Of a DNA stretch of 64,000 nt, positions 48,111-58,318 are shown piece after piece. Source of the stretch: Chinchilla lanigera (taxonomy: Eukaryota; Chordata; Mammalia; Rodentia; Chinchillidae); NCBI RefSeq assembly GCF_000276665.1, contig NW_004955417.1:28769936-28833935 (forward strand), in the 5' to 3' direction. The translations under genes and the position numbers were made by a program. The number at the start of each line of letters is the position of its first letter. The stretch's first letter is position 1. The notes below the pieces were generated by a model. That model searched no databases, was not told the DNA's origin, and saw only the letters and a list, made by a program, of their open reading frames with translations.

Positions 48111-48662
48111 GAAGAGACCAAGAACAGCAAATTCATTCCCAAGCAAAAAGGGTAAAAATGGAAAAAAATTCTACACTATATGTTATGCCATGAAGCTGTA
48201 GTAACAAAAACATCATGTACTGGCACAATAATAGACAGGTGGACCATAACATGGAGTACAAGATACAGCAACAACCCCGTGCACTCCCACCTGTCTGTTT
48301 TTTGACAAAAGACCCAAAACATGCACTGGAAAGAAGATAGCTTCTTTAACAAATGATGCAGGAAAACTTCTTATCCAGCTGCAAAAGAATGAAACTATAC
48401 CCATATCTCTCACCTGTACTAAAATCAATCAAAATGGATCAAAGTCCTAGATATAAAACTGAAACTTCAAAACCACTGGAAGATAACATAGGAGAAACAC
48501 TTGAATCCTTAGGCATATGCAAGAGCTTCCTGAACTGAGAACTCTAATAGCACAGGAAATAATAGCAAGATTCAGCAAACGGAGTTGCCTCCAATTAAAA
48601 ATCTTCTTCATAGCAAAGGAAACTATTAGCAGCGTGACTAGACAACCTACAGAATAGGAAAA
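48111..48662 (+). mobile_element. L1 ORF2 3' part, plus strand (inverted half)
   Basis: L1 ORF2 landmarks in plus orientation: AAGCTGTAGTAACAAAAACA, TCATGTACTGGCACAATAAT, AGATAGCTTCTTTAACAAAT, AAAATGGATCAAAGTCCTAG, AGATAACATAGGAGAAACAC, and AGCAAAGGAAACTATTAGCA. It covers the ORF2 region lying just upstream of where the adjoining minus-strand part begins, so the two halves form one L1 with an inverted 5' segment. The frame at 48,353-48,538 is an ORF2 remnant. Confidence 0.85.
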
Positions 48663-49409
48663 TTTTGTTAGTTTTTCTTCTGATAGAGGATGTTGTACCC
48701 TTTTATGGACTGGCAGTTGTCAGTTCTTTATAGCAGGCTAAGACCCATTACCTCCAATGCTGGTCAGCACCAAACTTTAACTTTTACACATAGAGCCCAA
48801 GTAAGCAGATGTTCAGGCATTTAAATCTTTCCTACTTTCTACAGCCCCAAAATCTGCACACACCATCTGCCAGCCATGGGTAAAGCAAATGGCAGGGCTG
48901 TGAAAACCTCAAGCTGCTACTTCCTTCAGGGTTCTCTGACTCAGAGACACCCTGGCATGTGGCTGAGAAATACTCCCCAGCCGTGCAAGGCCTCTTGTGT
49001 CCTAGGAGTTCCCTTGACCCTGCCTTCTGAAAGCTTTCTATCTTTGTGGTACTGGGATGACCCTCCCTGCTGGGTGGCGGTCCCCTTTCACAGCCTCTGG
49101 AACTTACCCTGTGTGCAAACCTGTCCAAGTACTAACCAAGAAAGCTTGTGTGTGTTATTCTCACCTCTCAGTCATGTATTTTTCCTTTATCAGCTCCAAA
49201 TATCTGAACTCCAAAACATGCAGACGCTGAACTATTCTGTGCTCCTTTGCGCCTCGAAGTATATAGAACGTTGGAGTCTGGTCTTCTCCTGGAGCCCTGC
49301 ATGTGACACCTAGTGACAAATCTAAGTGTATAAGTGTGACACTCCATCAAATATGGCAATTGGGGAGCTCACGTGACTGATACTTCTCTTGGCAGTATGA
49401 TATTGTCAT
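48663..49409. other. Unassigned sequence
   Basis: A 145-codon plus frame (48,876-49,313) shows no known domain. The DNA is GC-richer than the surroundings and could be an unclassified LTR. Confidence 0.4.
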
Positions 49410-49605
49410 TACGCATGTACGGCTTAGATCTAGAATGTCCCCACAAGCCCTGTGTTCAGAGGTGGGTTTGGGGGAGGTGACTGGATCATAGGTGACTAGA
49501 TTCTTGAGTGGGCTCAGGCATTGATGAGCCCATGGTTGTATGGGCTGTTAGGACGCGGGGCCTGGTCAGAAGAGGCAGGTCCCCGGGGTTCTTTGGAGGG
49601 TAAAA
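49410..49605 (+). mobile_element. MaLR-like LTR 5' fragment, plus strand
   Basis: GGAGGTGACTGGATCATAGG, CTCAGGCATTGATGAGCCCA and GGGCTGTTAGGACGCGGGGC follow the 5' half of rodent MaLR LTRs ('gaggtgattggatcatgagg...catcaatgga...ctattgggaggtggggc'). It breaks off after about 200 bases. Confidence 0.6.
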
Positions 49606-50929
49606 ATCACCAAATATGTCACAGATATCCAATGGAAAACAATCAAATGTTTCAACCAGCTACCACATATGTGTTCTACATGCACCAAGAATAGTCCATA
49701 ATCTTCTGATTGAAGTCCACATTAGTGGTTTCATCCAATTCTGAAGCAGTAAGGAAGGCTTGGGAACGTCTCTGTGGCTGGGTCTCTTGCAATGTTGGGG
49801 TGTATTTGGTTATGACTGGTTCTTGTGAGGGTTCTTGTGAGGGTTCTTGTGAGGGTTCTTGTGGAGCATTCTACACATCATTAGCTTCCCTCCCCCATTA
49901 TTGTAGTGGCCCATCTCACAGGGTCACAGCGACAGGGATGCATATTTTTGATGCTCCATAACATGGACTTCCCATCAAGAAGGAGGAGAGAACAGCATTA
50001 GATGAGTGCTCGACCTACCAGCATCAGAGACCAATGGAAAATCTCAGTAAGATTTCACTGTCTAGACAGACTGGCAGCCTCTGGTGGAAGACTGGTCAGA
50101 CTATACCCTGTCTTAGAGGCTCAGCAGTTATCCATTATTATGAGACAGGCCTTTGATCTGTTACATAGAGATGAGTTTCCTAGGAGCAGTACTTCACCAT
50201 CACCAGCAGATGTGGACATACACACCACTTTAACCATTGACATGACCTTGTATTCAACATTGCTTCTGATGAAAGAATTCATTTTGTAACAAAATAGTGA
50301 GTCAGTCTATCTCTGGCTTCATATCTATAGGATTGGTTGTTTGATCATGGATTTGAACATCCAGGAACAACTGCCTTCAGAAAACTGGTGACACTGTTAT
50401 TACATCCTCAGGTATGGTGCTACTCAGAGCTCGGTATCCTCTGAAGTTCATTCCTTTCCACAATGTGCAGAACATACTCTGGGCTGGTGACCAACGGCAA
50501 GTGCTGTTTTTCCTCATGTTCTGCAGGCCTTAAATGAGTAGAGGGACTGGAAATTGTCTCTCTCCATACTTACCCTGGTGACTGCACCTCAAAAGCTTCT
50601 TGCTTCCTGTCACCTCAACATTTGACTATCTTCCAGTGCATCAATAGGAAAATACTCCAACCACATGCTCAGTCCAGTACAGAAAAGTCCACTGAGGACC
50701 GACCCTTCTGATGTGTGAGTCCTCTCCCCAGGTAAAAACTTCATTATGTCACGTGTGGTCTAAAGGCTGTGGGAACATGGTGTGTAACAGAAGACAGTTA
50801 AAGCCACCAAGTTGCATCCTCAGGTATGAAAAGAACTATGGAAAGTGCACACATTTTGTCCTTCATTTATATTACTGATGGTATATATGTGCATTTGCAT
50901 AGCTAGCAATTATGTAACACACATGCTTC
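49606..50929. other. Unassigned sequence, possibly LTR-element internal DNA
   Basis: It lies between LTR-like pieces and contains the frame 50,002-50,289 (95 codons), but no retroviral motif is visible to me. It may be MaLR internal DNA or unique sequence. Confidence 0.35.
49814..49862. repeat. 12-bp tandem repeat (GGTTCTTGTGAG), about four units
   Basis: Perfect head-to-tail copies of GGTTCTTGTGAG, the last one changed to GGTTCTTGTGGA. The unit length is a multiple of three, so the open frame across it reads Gly-Ser-Cys-Glu repeats; I see no reason to think it is translated. Confidence 0.95.
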
Positions 50930-51290
50930 TATGTTCTAAATGTTTGTGTCTCCCCAGAATTCCTATGTTGAACACCTACTGCTCAACGTTCCAGAATTAA
51001 GAGGCATGACGTAGGGTCATGGTCAGGTCATGAAGGCACAGCTCCCTTGAGTGCCATTAATACCTCACAGAGAGGGTCAGAGAGCTCATTCACCCTTCTG
51101 CCATGTGTGGGCTCAGAGGGAGGACAGCTGCCCCAGAACCAGCGAGGAGGCCTTTCTGAGACCCTGCATTTGCCCACGCCTCAAGCTTGGGCTTCCAACC
51201 TCCAGAGCAGTGATCACCCTATTTCTATGGCTTGTAAGTCTCTCCATTCATGTCATTGTTGCAGCCGCCTGAGAATTCTAAGACACATAT
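50930..51290 (+). mobile_element. Old LTR (MaLR/MLT-like), plus strand
   Basis: AAATGTTTGTGTCTCCCCAG, AATTCCTATGTTGAACACCT, TGCCATGTGTGGGCTCAGAG and GGGCTTCCAACCTCCAGAGC follow the order of old mammalian LTRs that read 'gaatgtttgtgtcccccc...ttcatatgttgaa...ccatgtgaggacacag...cttccagcctccagaac'. Family uncertain. Confidence 0.6.
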
Positions 51291-51969
51291 GCCTGTGTAT
51301 ATTCATTCTTAGGCAGTTTTTCAGTCTGCTCTGTTCTCTCACTATTTTTATAGACAATATGCTGGTGATTGTTTTCCACATAGCACAGATCTAAAGGAAT
51401 GCACAAGGGTGAAACCAAGCTTTCACATAGGTACAAGAATGTTCTTAAAAATTCAGAGGACCAAATAGGAAAGATTATTAATGAAAGAAGGGTAGAGTGA
51501 CTGTAACTTGGGTCTCTCTTTAAATGAGAGTGTATACGTCTTTATTTGTATAAGAGTCCTATGTTAGGTAGAGTCATGATTTTGTTTACATTGTTAAACA
51601 GAAATATGTTCATGGATGCTGAGTTTTAAAATGAATGTATTAGCTAGATACTGCTGATGTCTAAGTTATCTCTATAATATTCAGGCTTGATGTCTGAAAA
51701 CTATATTTCTGAGGCCATGTTTCCAGCAAAGTTTTGGCTTATGACCTTCTAGTGAGAAGCTCTTGTGTAGGATTGGTCATGACTTTGACAGGCTGGTGGC
51801 CACATGAACTTTAGCAGAAGGCAGACATGCAGTCATGCAGTGGCCAACAGGCCTCTGGAGCTAAGAACCCACATTGGTCTTTGGCAGCGCATATCAATGG
51901 TGGTGGTTTCCTGAAATTCCTACAACTGCCTGTTTTCCTAAGAATGGAGACCACCTCTACAGTCTTGCT
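51291..51969. other. Unassigned sequence
   Basis: AT-rich, no gene or clear repeat seen. Confidence 0.45.
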
Positions 51970-52345
51970 GTGGGCTGAATTATATCTCCTCAAAATTCCT
52001 GCACTGAACGTCTAATGCTCTGTACATCAGATGTGACCATGTTTGGAGGAAAGGACTTGAAAGAGGGGATTGTGGTAAATTAGGCTGTCAGACTGGACCT
52101 GAAGCCAATATGAATTGTGTCTTCATAAAGAGACGCTAGGATTTGCATAGAAACACTGGGGAAGCACATGCACAGAGCAAAGATCATGAGGACACACAGA
52201 GGCGTCACCTGTCTGTGAGCCAATGAGAAAGGCAGAGGAAAGAAACGTACTTCACTGACACCTGAACACGGACCTCCAGCATCCAAAACTGTTAAATGTA
52301 TTCCCACTGCCTAAAATGTGATATTATGTCATAGCGACCCTCCTC
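51970..52345 (+). mobile_element. Old LTR (MLT1-like), plus strand
   Basis: TGTGGGCTGAATTATATCTC, TCAAAATTCCTGCACTGAAC, CCAATATGAATTGTGTCTTC, ATCATGAGGACACACAGAGG and CCTCCAGCATCCAAAACTGT follow the MLT1-type LTR layout. It is distinct from and next to the LTR at 50.9 kb. Confidence 0.65.
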
Positions 52346-53555
52346 TCCTCCTCCAGCATTTCCAAAGAGTTTCCTAGCCTCTAATTTTTTCTATTAAACA
52401 TCTTCTCTCTTGGGATATTTAAAGCGTTTTCTCCTTTATTGATCAAAACTGTACCAATGCCATGGAAAAACATCATCCTTCCAAAGAGTAAATACAACAA
52501 ATTGTAAGTCATTAAAGATAAGAAATAAGCAGTATAGAAAGAGGCCTTTGACACTACCATCCAGTGACTCCACCCTGTTTGGCAACAAGGACTCATTTCA
52601 TGGAAGACAATTTTTGATGCACTTAAGAAGGGGATTATTTTTTAGTTTCTTTTTGTACACATGCGAGTTTCCCATACATGATAATTATACTCCCAGTGCT
52701 GGCATCACAGCCTTATCGCCACCTCAGATCATCAGGCTTTAGCTTCTCACGTGGAGCCACAACCTGGAGGCCTCCCATGCACAGTTCACAGCAGGCCTTG
52801 TGCTCCTATGAGAATCTAAACGATGATCTGACAGGAAGTGGAGCTCAGGCAGTGATGGGAATTGCGGGGAGCGGCTCCCCACGAAGATAAATGAAGCTTC
52901 ACTCCCTCCTCTGCTGCTCAGCGCCTGCTGTGCAGCCCAGATCCGAATGGGCCACAGGCTGGTACCATCCACCACCCAAGGGTGGGGACTCCTGCTACTG
53001 TCTAGTAAAAAGAGGTTGTCCGGGATCTTCGCCAAGCCTACAGAGCATGTGTGACCTCCAAGTCTTATTATTTACTAGGTCATCATAGGACATATCTGGA
53101 TTTCTGAGATGTTCATATAATTAGTTTTATATTTTGTTTTGAGAATGTGTATTGGTAAAATGCACCACCATTTCTCCTCTCTCGCTGCCACCCTGGAACA
53201 GCAGATCTACTGAGGACCGCAGGCAGAGACAGCAGAGCACAGGCTGAATACATTTCTCCATCAGGCTTTGGCACATTTTCAGACTTTGATATTTTCCATG
53301 TTTGCAACATCTTGTGTTATGACCTATCCAAAGCCAAATTCCTTCTTATCCAAGACTGACCCTGTAGTGCCCTTTGGAAATGTTGATTATTTTAATTAAA
53401 ATATATCTTAGTGATACTAAACTTTTGCCCAGGACTAAGATCCATATGTTGGACTTGCTGGAGAATGCTCGACTCCACGTGAAGCTTATAAGTACCGATG
53501 TCAGGATCCAGGAATCCAGTAATACTAAGATGAGCAGCTAAAAGGGCTTCACCCA
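52346..53555. other. Unassigned sequence
   Basis: No gene. GC-richer at 52,740-53,050 with overlapping frames on both strands and no motif. Confidence 0.45.
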
Positions 53556-53665
53556 AGCCATGCACAGTGCTTCACACCTGTGATCCCAGGTATTCAGGAG
53601 GCCGAGGCTGGAGAATTGCAAGTGCAAAGGCAACCTGGGCAACTTAGTGAGACCCTGTGTTGAAC

Positions 53666-53700
53666 AAAAGAAAGAGAGAAAGAGAGAAAGAGAGAAAGAG

Positions 53701-53751
<51 letters not shown>

Positions 53752-53793
53752 ACAAAAGAAAGAAGTAAAGAAAGAAAGAGAAAGAGAGAGAAA

Positions 53794-53843
<50 letters not shown>

Positions 53844-53970
53844 ANNNNNNNNNNNNNNNNNNNNNNNNNNNNNNNNNNNNNNNNNNNNNNNNNNNNNNNN
53901 NNNNNNNNNNNNNNNNNNNNNNNNNNNNNNNNNNNNNNNNNNNNAAGAAAGAAGAAAGAAGAAAGAAAGA
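53666..53970. repeat. (GAAA)n microsatellite
   Basis: Mostly GAAA units with GAGA and GGAA variants at 53,666-53,844, resuming at 53,945-53,970 after the gap. It produces the Lys/Glu/Arg and Ser/Phe/Leu repeat frames on the two strands, which are not genes. Confidence 0.97.
53845..53944. other. Assembly gap (100 N)
   Basis: Exactly 100 N, a common placeholder for a gap of unknown size, inside the GAAA tract. The true repeat length is unknown. Confidence 1.
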
Positions 53971-54257
53971 CAGTCTGGCAGTGTAATTCAGTGTTGCAGT
54001 ACATGCCCAGGATGCATGAAGCCCTGGGTTCAACCCCCAGTACTGCCAAAAGAAAAAGTCTCCAGCCAGGGAAGAGATGAATATGGTTTTCTTTCATTAA
54101 AATTTTTAAAGCACAATAATCTATTCCTTCTGATGTTTTTATAAATGGAAACTATTTTTTAAATTTTCAGATATTTTTGTTAACATAAAGAAATAGAGTT
54201 GTTCTTGCCTACATGCCCAGGTTGGAACTTCTGAAGTGATGATTAATGGAAGCAGCA

Positions 54258-54363
54258 AGTCCTTGTTTGCATTTCAGGCTTGGCTGAAATTTGCAATCCA
54301 CCTGTCTCAGCTTCTCAGACAGCTGAGAGTTGGGATTGAAAGTGTATGCCACCATGTCCAGCT
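54258..54363 (-). mobile_element. B1-type SINE fragment, minus strand
   Basis: On the minus strand it reads AGCTGGACATGGTGGCATAC, then a diverged body ending AGCCTGAAATGCAAAC. Old, partial copy. Confidence 0.7.
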
Positions 54364-55089
54364 CATAGTCTTTTTGTAGATGCGCTTCATCAGCTTGAAG
54401 AAGCTTCCTTCTCTTCCTCGTTTTAGGGATTTTTTTTCTCATAAAAAGGTGTTGGATTTTATCAGATGGTTGGTTGGACTTGAGAGATTATTTTTCTTCT
54501 TTTGAAATAATCATGGAAGTTTTGTCTATTCTTATTTTTTAATTGTGTATTAGGACAGAGTAAACAGTTTAATCTTCCTAGAAATTTGGTCATTTTATCT
54601 CTGCTATCTAATTTGGTTGAAGGATAGTCGTTCAAACCACTCTTTCATAATCCTTTTTATTTCTATAGTTCGGTAGTTATGTCACTTCTTTGATACTCGA
54701 TTTTACTAATTCAAGTCTTTTCTCTCCATGACTGAATATCTTTTACATAGGAGCTTAATTCTTTTAGAGTTTGTAAAAGTTTTTTTTAATAACAGTTTCT
54801 ATAGCTACTGCAATGTGTTTCCTAATGTATCATGATCCACTTCACATATGTACTGTCTTAATCCCAATGAGTGCAGGAAACCATCCGTATGCATATCTTT
54901 TCCTCACCCTTTCTGGGCTATTTTTGTTATATGTACCTTACATATGTTACAGGCTCAGAATATATTGCAATGATTATTACTTTATAAGATTTTATGTCTT
55001 TTTAAAAAGCTGAAAAACAAAAGAGAGCAAGTACTTATTTAAAGTTCACTATAATAATCCTCTGATACAGAATTTCTGGTTTTCTTTAT

Positions 55090-55189
55090 GATTTTTTTTA
55101 ATTTTTTTTTCCCCCAGTACCGGGAATTGAACTCACAATGTTGTGCTTGCCAGGAAGGCACTGTGCCACTGAGCTAGATCCCCAGCCCC
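55090..55189 (-). mobile_element. ID-type SINE, minus strand
   Basis: On the minus strand GGGGCTGGGGATCTAGCTCA starts the body, with changes (GGCACAGTGCCTTCCTGGCA). TTCTTTAT (left) and TTCTTTAC (right) may be the target-site duplication. Confidence 0.88.
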
Positions 55190-55387
55190 TTCTTTACTTT
55201 CTCTGGGAGTTTGAATTACTGTCTGGAATAATTTCTTTACTCTAATTCATCTTTTCTTCCATTTGCCTCATTTGTGCTGTTATTGTCATACACATTGTAG
55301 TTCTGTAATATTTATACTACTTTATATCATTGCTTTCCACTCAATTAAGAAACAAGTACAAAAACTATGAATTTTATTGTTTATATT

Positions 55388-55790
55388 AGCTTTCCCATTG
55401 CTGGGAGAAAATACTCAACACTCCTGACTTAAAGGAGGAGAAGTATATTTTGGCTCACAAATTTCAGAAGGTTCAGTCCATGGCTGGCTGGCTCTGAGAT
55501 AGAAACGGCATGGCAGAAGAACATGGAGAGGAAAGTTGCTCAGCTCATGGAGGATAGGAACAGAGAGAAAAGAGAGGCACTGAAGAGGAATATATACCCT
55601 CCAAAGGCATGTGTGCAGCAATACTTCTCTCCCAAGCAGGACCCACCTCTGAGCAACACATTCGCCTATGGACTCATCAACAGATCAGTGATGAGGTTAG
55701 CACCCTGTCATCCCATCACCTTCCAAAAGTCTCAGCTCTGAACACTCCATCTCATCAATAACCCTCCATGCCTGGCGCCCAGAAGGCTCA
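55388..55790 (-). mobile_element. ERVL-MaLR-type LTR, minus strand
   Basis: The plus strand shows TTTTGGCTCACAAATTTCAG, GGTTCAGTCCATGGCTGGCT, CATGGCAGAAGAACATGGAG and CCCTGTCATCCCATCACCTT, the reverse-complemented rodent MaLR order. The frame 55,523-55,741 lies wholly in it. Confidence 0.7.
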
Positions 55791-56259
55791 TGGTCATCTC
55801 ATGTCAGATTCGTTTACTCTGTCCTTAAAAGTTGCCAAAGTAGTCACAGTTTCAGCAATGCTGAAAACTCCAAGTTCAAATTTTCCTCTGTGACTCAAGG
55901 CAAGCTCTTAGCTTTGAGCCCTCATAAACATTAAAAGAAAGTTTAATATTTCCAGTGTTCAACAGCACAGGTTAGACATTTCTATTCCTAAACAAAGGAA
56001 TAAAAGACCTAGAAAGGAATTGGATGAAAGCAAGACAGAAAAGGAGCAGAGCAAACATTAAATTTTCTAACTCCATATCCAGTACTGACAACAGGTTGTG
56101 GTGATATATGAGCTTCTGGGGGGACATTTTAGATCTAAACCATAACGTTGCTTGGACGAGTACCTACATAACTGACTTTACTGGTATCTTTTTTTTTTCT
56201 TCAGCATCCTTACTTGATGTCAACCTGAAGAACTTCTCCTCTTGTTTTCTGGGTGAAAT
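55791..56259. other. Unassigned sequence
   Basis: Between the LTR and the next ID copy. No gene; probably a mixture of LTR-flanking and L1 sequence. Confidence 0.4.
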
Positions 56260-56355
56260 GTTTTGTTTTTGTTTTTGTTTGGTACTGGGAATCAAACTGA
56301 GGACCTCGTGCTTGCCAGGCAGGTGCTTGTGCCGCTGAGCTAAATCCCCAGCCCC
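56260..56355 (-). mobile_element. ID-type SINE, minus strand
   Basis: On the minus strand it begins GGGGCTGGGGATTTAGCTCA, then GCGGCACAAGCACCTGCCTG. The tail is (AAAAAC)n. Only about 70 bases separate it from the next copy. Confidence 0.92.
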
Positions 56356-56423
56356 TCCTGCTATTTTTTGGAAGGCAACTTCCAAAAAGACTTAGAAAAG
56401 ACTGTCAGTTATGGTTTATCTGG

Positions 56424-56545
56424 ATGTACTATTTTTGTTTTGTTTTTTGTTTGTTTTTGTTTTTTTTTTTCTGGTACCGAGAATCGAACTCATGACCTTG
56501 TGCTTGCCAAGCAGGCTCTGTGCCACTGAGCTAAATCCCCAGCCC
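56424..56545 (-). mobile_element. ID-type SINE with extra 3' bases, minus strand
   Basis: On the minus strand GGGCTGGGGATTTAGCTCAG starts the body, then an A-rich tail and the unique end ATAGTACAT. A long perfect target-site duplication (AGTTATGGTTTATCTGG) lies at 56,407-56,423 and 56,546-56,562. The insertion is thus clearly delimited and split an L1M. Confidence 0.95.
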
Positions 56546-57145
56546 AGTTATGGTTTATCTGGGAATATCTTTATTTTGACTTAGATTTTGAAAGACAGTT
56601 TCACTGGGTGTAATATTCGTGTTGACAGTACTTCTTTCAGACTTTGATTATGTCGTCCCACTTTTGGCTTCCATGACTTTTCTGCAAAATTGGCTCTTAT
56701 GGAATTTTTCTGGAAAATTATCTTATTTAGGCTCTCTTGTACTTTCTACATGTCCCCCTTTCTGCTTTACAGATTTTCTCTGTGTTTGGCATTTAACATT
56801 TAAATATGTGTCTCACTGTAATTTACTCGTTTGTCCTATTTGGGGTTTGTTGAGCTTCTCAGATGTACAACTTCATGTTTTTCATCAAACTTGCAAAATT
56901 TTCTGATGATTATTTCTTCAATTACTTTTTCTGCTGCTTTCTCTCTCCTATCTTTTTGGTATGTGCATTACACATTTAGTGATGTTGTTAGTATAGTTCC
57001 CTAATTTCTATGAGGCTCTGTTAATTTCCCCTTTAATCTTTTTCATTTTGTTCTTAGATTGAACAAAAGGAGGAAAGGCTTATTTTAGATAAGTTTATCT
57101 TAGGTTTATCTTAGACTGACTAGTCAATCCATCAATCAAATTTCA

Positions 57146-57292
57146 TGTATTTCTTTTGAGACAGGGTCTTGCTATGAAGTTCAGGCTGGGCTTGCACTTA
57201 CTCTGTAGCCCATACTGGCCTCAAACTCATGGCAGTACTCCTGCTCACCCTCCTAAGTACTGGGATTACAGGTGTACACTGTCACACCCAGC
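57146..57292 (-). mobile_element. B1-type SINE, minus strand
   Basis: On plus the reversed body reads TTTTGAGACAGGGTCTTGCT ... GTACTGGGATTACAGGTGTA with CACTGTCACACCCAGC. Diverged copy. Confidence 0.85.
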
Positions 57293-57309
57293 AATCACTT
57301 TTTATTTGT

Positions 57310-57452
57310 TTGTTTTTGTTTTCTGAGACAGGATTATTCAAATTAGCCTTGAATTTCCTATGTAGTCCAAGATGGCCTGGAACTCATAGCAATCCTTTTG
57401 TCTCAGCCTCCTGGGTGCTGAGATCATAGGCATGTGCCATCACATCTGGCTC
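57310..57452 (-). mobile_element. B1-type SINE, minus strand, next to another B1
   Basis: TTTTCTGAGACAGGATTATT ... TCAGCCTCCTGGGTGCTGAG, then CATGTGCCATCACATCTGGC. It lies about 17 bases after the first B1 in the same orientation, with a T-rich spacer that fits its own A-tail. Confidence 0.85.
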
Positions 57453-57663
57453 AAGTTTCACGTATGTTATTTCTCTCTTCTGTGAATTTAAATTACTATT
57501 GAGCTTCTGTATGGAATTATTTACTCCAGTGATTTTGCATTTAAGTCTAGAACAAGCTTGGTTCTTTCTTAAGGGATTCTATCTCTGTGTTGATAGTTGC
57601 TATTTTATGAGATAGTGTTATATACTTTTCCTTTACTTGGTAAGCAATATTTTCTTTGAATTT
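57453..57663. other. Unassigned sequence
   Basis: AT-rich, perhaps L1M continuation. No gene. Confidence 0.4.
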
Positions 57664-57677
57664 TAAAATATATTGCT

Positions 57678-57775
57678 AGGGTTGGGGATATAGCTCAGCT
57701 GAACTGTGCCTGCCTAGCAAGCACAAGCTCATGAGTTTGATTTGATTCCTGATACCTAAATAAATAAGTTAAATT
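57678..57775 (+). mobile_element. ID-type SINE, plus strand, older copy
   Basis: GGGTTGGGGATATAGCTCAG starts the body and GCCTGCCTAGCAAGCACAAG follows. A duplicated TTTGAT interrupts the B-box region. Target-site duplication AAATATATTGCTA at about 57,665-57,677 and 57,776-57,788. Confidence 0.9.
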
Positions 57776-57867
57776 AAATATATTGCTAATAGTTGCCCTG
57801 AAGTTTTTATAGACCAACATCTGAGCCATCTCATAGGTAGTGTTTGTTTATTTTTTTCACATGTATG

Positions 57868-58318
57868 TGTCATGCTATGGCTTATATCTAGACATCCCCC
57901 AATAAAACCTCATGCACCCATAGATGGGGATTTTTGGAGGGACTGAATCATGTGTGTGTAAGGTTGGATTTAGGTGTGTGGTACTGGAGTAGTCCGTTGA
58001 GTGTTTTAGCATAGTTCTGCATGTGGTCAACTGGATTTAACAAAAATGGAAGACCCACCCTGTGTGTGGGTGGCATCACCCAATAAGCTTGTAGCCTGGG
58101 TGGAATGAGAAGGGAATAGAAGAAGGAAGGCTGCCACTTGGTGCCTGCCCTGCCATGGACTGTTTCTCCTCTGCCAGGCCCCCTGTCCCTGCTTCCATGC
58201 CTTGCAGCCAGCCAACTATGGACTGAAATTTCTACAAACTGCCAGCTAAGATAAACCTTTCCTCCTTTAAGGGAGTGTTAGGTATCATGTTTCATTAATG
58301 AGAAAAGTAACTAAGACA
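57868..58318 (+). mobile_element. ERVL-MaLR-type solo LTR, plus strand
   Basis: GTCATGCTATGGCTTATATC near the start, CCAACTATGGACTGAAATTT, the poly(A)-region phrase GATAAACCTTTCCTCCTTTA and an end reading GAGAAAAGTAACTAAGACAC. It also has the block GGAAGACCCACCCTGTGTGT with GGGTGGCATCACCCAATAAG, known from some rodent LTRs. The frame 58,027-58,215 (minus) is part of it. Confidence 0.8.

Larger units (their letters stand above)
53556..54050 (+). mobile_element. B1+ID composite SINE split by a (GAAA)n expansion, plus strand
   Basis: A B1 monomer (53,556-53,664: AGCCATGCACAGTGCTTCAC ... CAACTTAGTGAGACCCTGTG) is followed by a long GAAA tract, a 100-N gap and more GAAA. Then comes an ID-like monomer (about 53,975-54,050: TGTAATTCAGTGTTGCAGTA ... 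AGCCCTGGGTTCAACCCCCA). The same B1-then-ID order is seen compactly at 40.3 kb, so the microsatellite probably grew from the A-rich linker between the two halves. Confidence 0.75.
54430..57060 (-). mobile_element. Old L1M element, minus strand, fragmented by later insertions
   Basis: Left part: GTGTTGGATTTTATCAGATG, TAATCTTCCTAGAAATTTGG, CACTTCTTTGATACTCGATT (ORF2 reverse-transcriptase side). Right part: TTATGGTTTATCTGGGAATA, GTCGTCCCACTTTTGGCTTC, ATTTGGGGTTTGTTGAGCTT and TGATTATTTCTTCAATTACT, the 5'-region phrases of L1M. Three ID copies and a MaLR LTR interrupt it. It may be two separate L1 copies. Confidence 0.65.

Noticed and set aside
48876..49313. 145-codon plus frame as a gene
   Set aside because: No domain or homologous motif; a competing 98-codon frame lies on the other strand.
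53594..54144. Lys/Glu/Arg or Phe/Leu/Ser repeat proteins
   Set aside because: Translations of the GAAA microsatellite and N-run.
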